A DNA stretch of 7,161 nt from Sphingomicrobium sp. (GTDB taxonomy: Bacteria > Pseudomonadota > Alphaproteobacteria > Sphingomonadales > Sphingomonadaceae): positions 1 to 7,161 of the forward strand of contig JASLBJ010000222.1 of the NCBI GenBank assembly GCA_030146725.1, read 5' to 3'. Below, piece by piece: positions 6,661-7,161 of this stretch (positions within the stretch are counted from its first letter, which is position 1; every line of letters starts with the position of its first letter). Under the pieces are notes generated by a model that had not been told where the DNA came from, did no database searches, and worked only from the letters and a program-made list of their open reading frames with translations. Made by a program: the position numbers and the translations under genes.

Positions 6661-7161
6661 TTAGCAATTGCCGCGAGCGACCTGGCTGCCGAGCACCGCG
6701 CCGATCGCACCGCCGATCAGCGCGCCCGTCGTGCTGTTGTTGCCGCCACGACGGCCGTAGCCGTAATAGTTGCGCCCGCCGCCCGCGACCTGGCTGCCGA
6801 TCACCGCGCCAGCCGCGCCGCCGACGACCGCACCCGCGGTGCCGTTGCCGCCGCAGCGATAGCCACCGTCATAGCCGTAGCCGCCGCCGTAACCACCATA
6901 TTGCGCGCCGTTGTACCCACCGTAGGGTGCGCCATAGCCGCCATAAGGCGCGCCATAGCCGCCGCCGTAAGGCACGCCATAGCCGCCGCCCTGGTACGGC
7001 CGCCCGTACCCGCCATAGCCGGTGTAGCCGCCGTACCCGGCATAGCCGCCTTGCTGATAGCCGCCATAGGGACTGCCATAAGCGCCGCCATAATAGGGGC
7101 TGCCATACTGAACGCCGACGTGCGTGCTGGTGTACCCGCGTGCTTCCGCAGCGGCGGGAAC
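6661..7161 (-). CDS. Gly/Tyr-rich glycine-zipper 2TM protein, C-terminal part
   Basis: The reading frame is open from the stop at 6661 to the right edge, giving 166 residues with the N-terminus missing. A GTG at 6975 is in frame, but the same repeat-rich sequence continues upstream of it, so it is not the start. The visible part opens VPAAAEARGYTSTHVGVQYG, where PAAAEA could be the end of a signal peptide, the rest of which would lie outside. A domain of about 85 residues follows, made of YGGY, SPYGG and GAPYGG units. At the C-terminus are two glycine-zipper helices, GAVVGGAAGAVIGSQVA and GALIGGAIGAVLGSQVA, joined by a GGGRNYYGYGRRGG linker and ending RGNC. Paired zippers ending in GSQV are typical of the outer-membrane-associated glycine-zipper/17-kDa surface-antigen group. 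The location (envelope) is inferred and the function is unknown. One lone gene, closed by its own terminator. Confidence 0.85.
   Translation of the reverse strand, partial: VPAAAEARGYTSTHVGVQYGSPYYGGAYGSPYGGYQQGGYAGYGGYTGYGGYGRPYQGGGYGVPYGGGYGAPYGGYGAPYGGYNGAQYGGYGGGYGYDGGYRCGGNGTAGAVVGGAAGAVIGSQVAGGGRNYYGYGRRGGNNSTTGALIGGAIGAVLGSQVARGNC
6847..7110 (-). repeat. Imperfect in-frame Gly/Tyr repeats
   Basis: Within the glycine-zipper gene, short units such as GGCTATGGCGCGCC recur. The clearest are two copies with a 21-base period (starting near 6929 and 6950), encoding YGAPYGG twice, and a third related copy 24 bases further on. All period changes are multiples of three, so the frame is kept. 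Such runs are prone to slippage and can vary in length between strains. Confidence 0.7.

Noticed and set aside
1..7161. Mobile element, CRISPR array, tRNA/rRNA gene or new defence system
   Set aside because: No transposase, spaced direct repeats, cloverleaf-like sequence or defence-type domains were seen. The only repeats are coding repeats in the glycine-zipper gene, and all other genes are intact housekeeping or catabolic types.

Overview
The window looks like a chromosomal segment of a high-GC alphaproteobacterium. A sphingomonad (Sphingomonas or a close relative) is the best guess, from the GC-rich codons, the style of the acetyl-CoA acetyltransferase, and the pairing of a long nitronate-monooxygenase-like flavoprotein, an exported SH3 protein and a Gly/Tyr-rich glycine-zipper protein. 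The organism is an inference; there is no rRNA or other phylogenetic marker here.

Positions 1-3259 (minus strand) hold a leucine/isovalerate degradation operon, transcribed right to left: isovaleryl-CoA dehydrogenase, a 118-residue membrane protein, the carboxyltransferase (beta) subunit of methylcrotonyl-CoA carboxylase, and the first 50 codons of its biotin-carboxylase (alpha) subunit, which runs off the left edge. The first three genes are joined by 4-base GTGA and ATGA overlaps, and the last two are 6 bases apart. A 134-base gap (3260-3393) separates this operon from a divergent plus-strand acetyl-CoA acetyltransferase (3394-4587). Together these enzymes cover isovaleryl-CoA to 3-methylcrotonyl-CoA, its carboxylation to 3-methylglutaconyl-CoA, and the final thiolysis of acetoacetyl-CoA. 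The hydratase and HMG-CoA lyase steps are not in the window and may lie beyond the left edge.

The thiolase converges on a second minus-strand unit (4643-6528) across a short gap with a perfect 10-bp hairpin. That unit encodes a nitronate-monooxygenase-family flavoprotein with an unusual C-terminal four-cysteine motif, overlapping an exported SH3-domain protein. Upstream, a perfect 12-bp hairpin (6611-6640) lies just after the stop of a Gly/Tyr-rich glycine-zipper protein (6661 to the right edge) whose N-terminus is outside the window.

I found no mobile element, CRISPR array, RNA gene or clear sign of horizontal transfer. I do not see a wholly new system. The items most worth a second look are the translationally coupled membrane protein inside the leucine operon and the cysteine cluster on the nitronate monooxygenase homologue.
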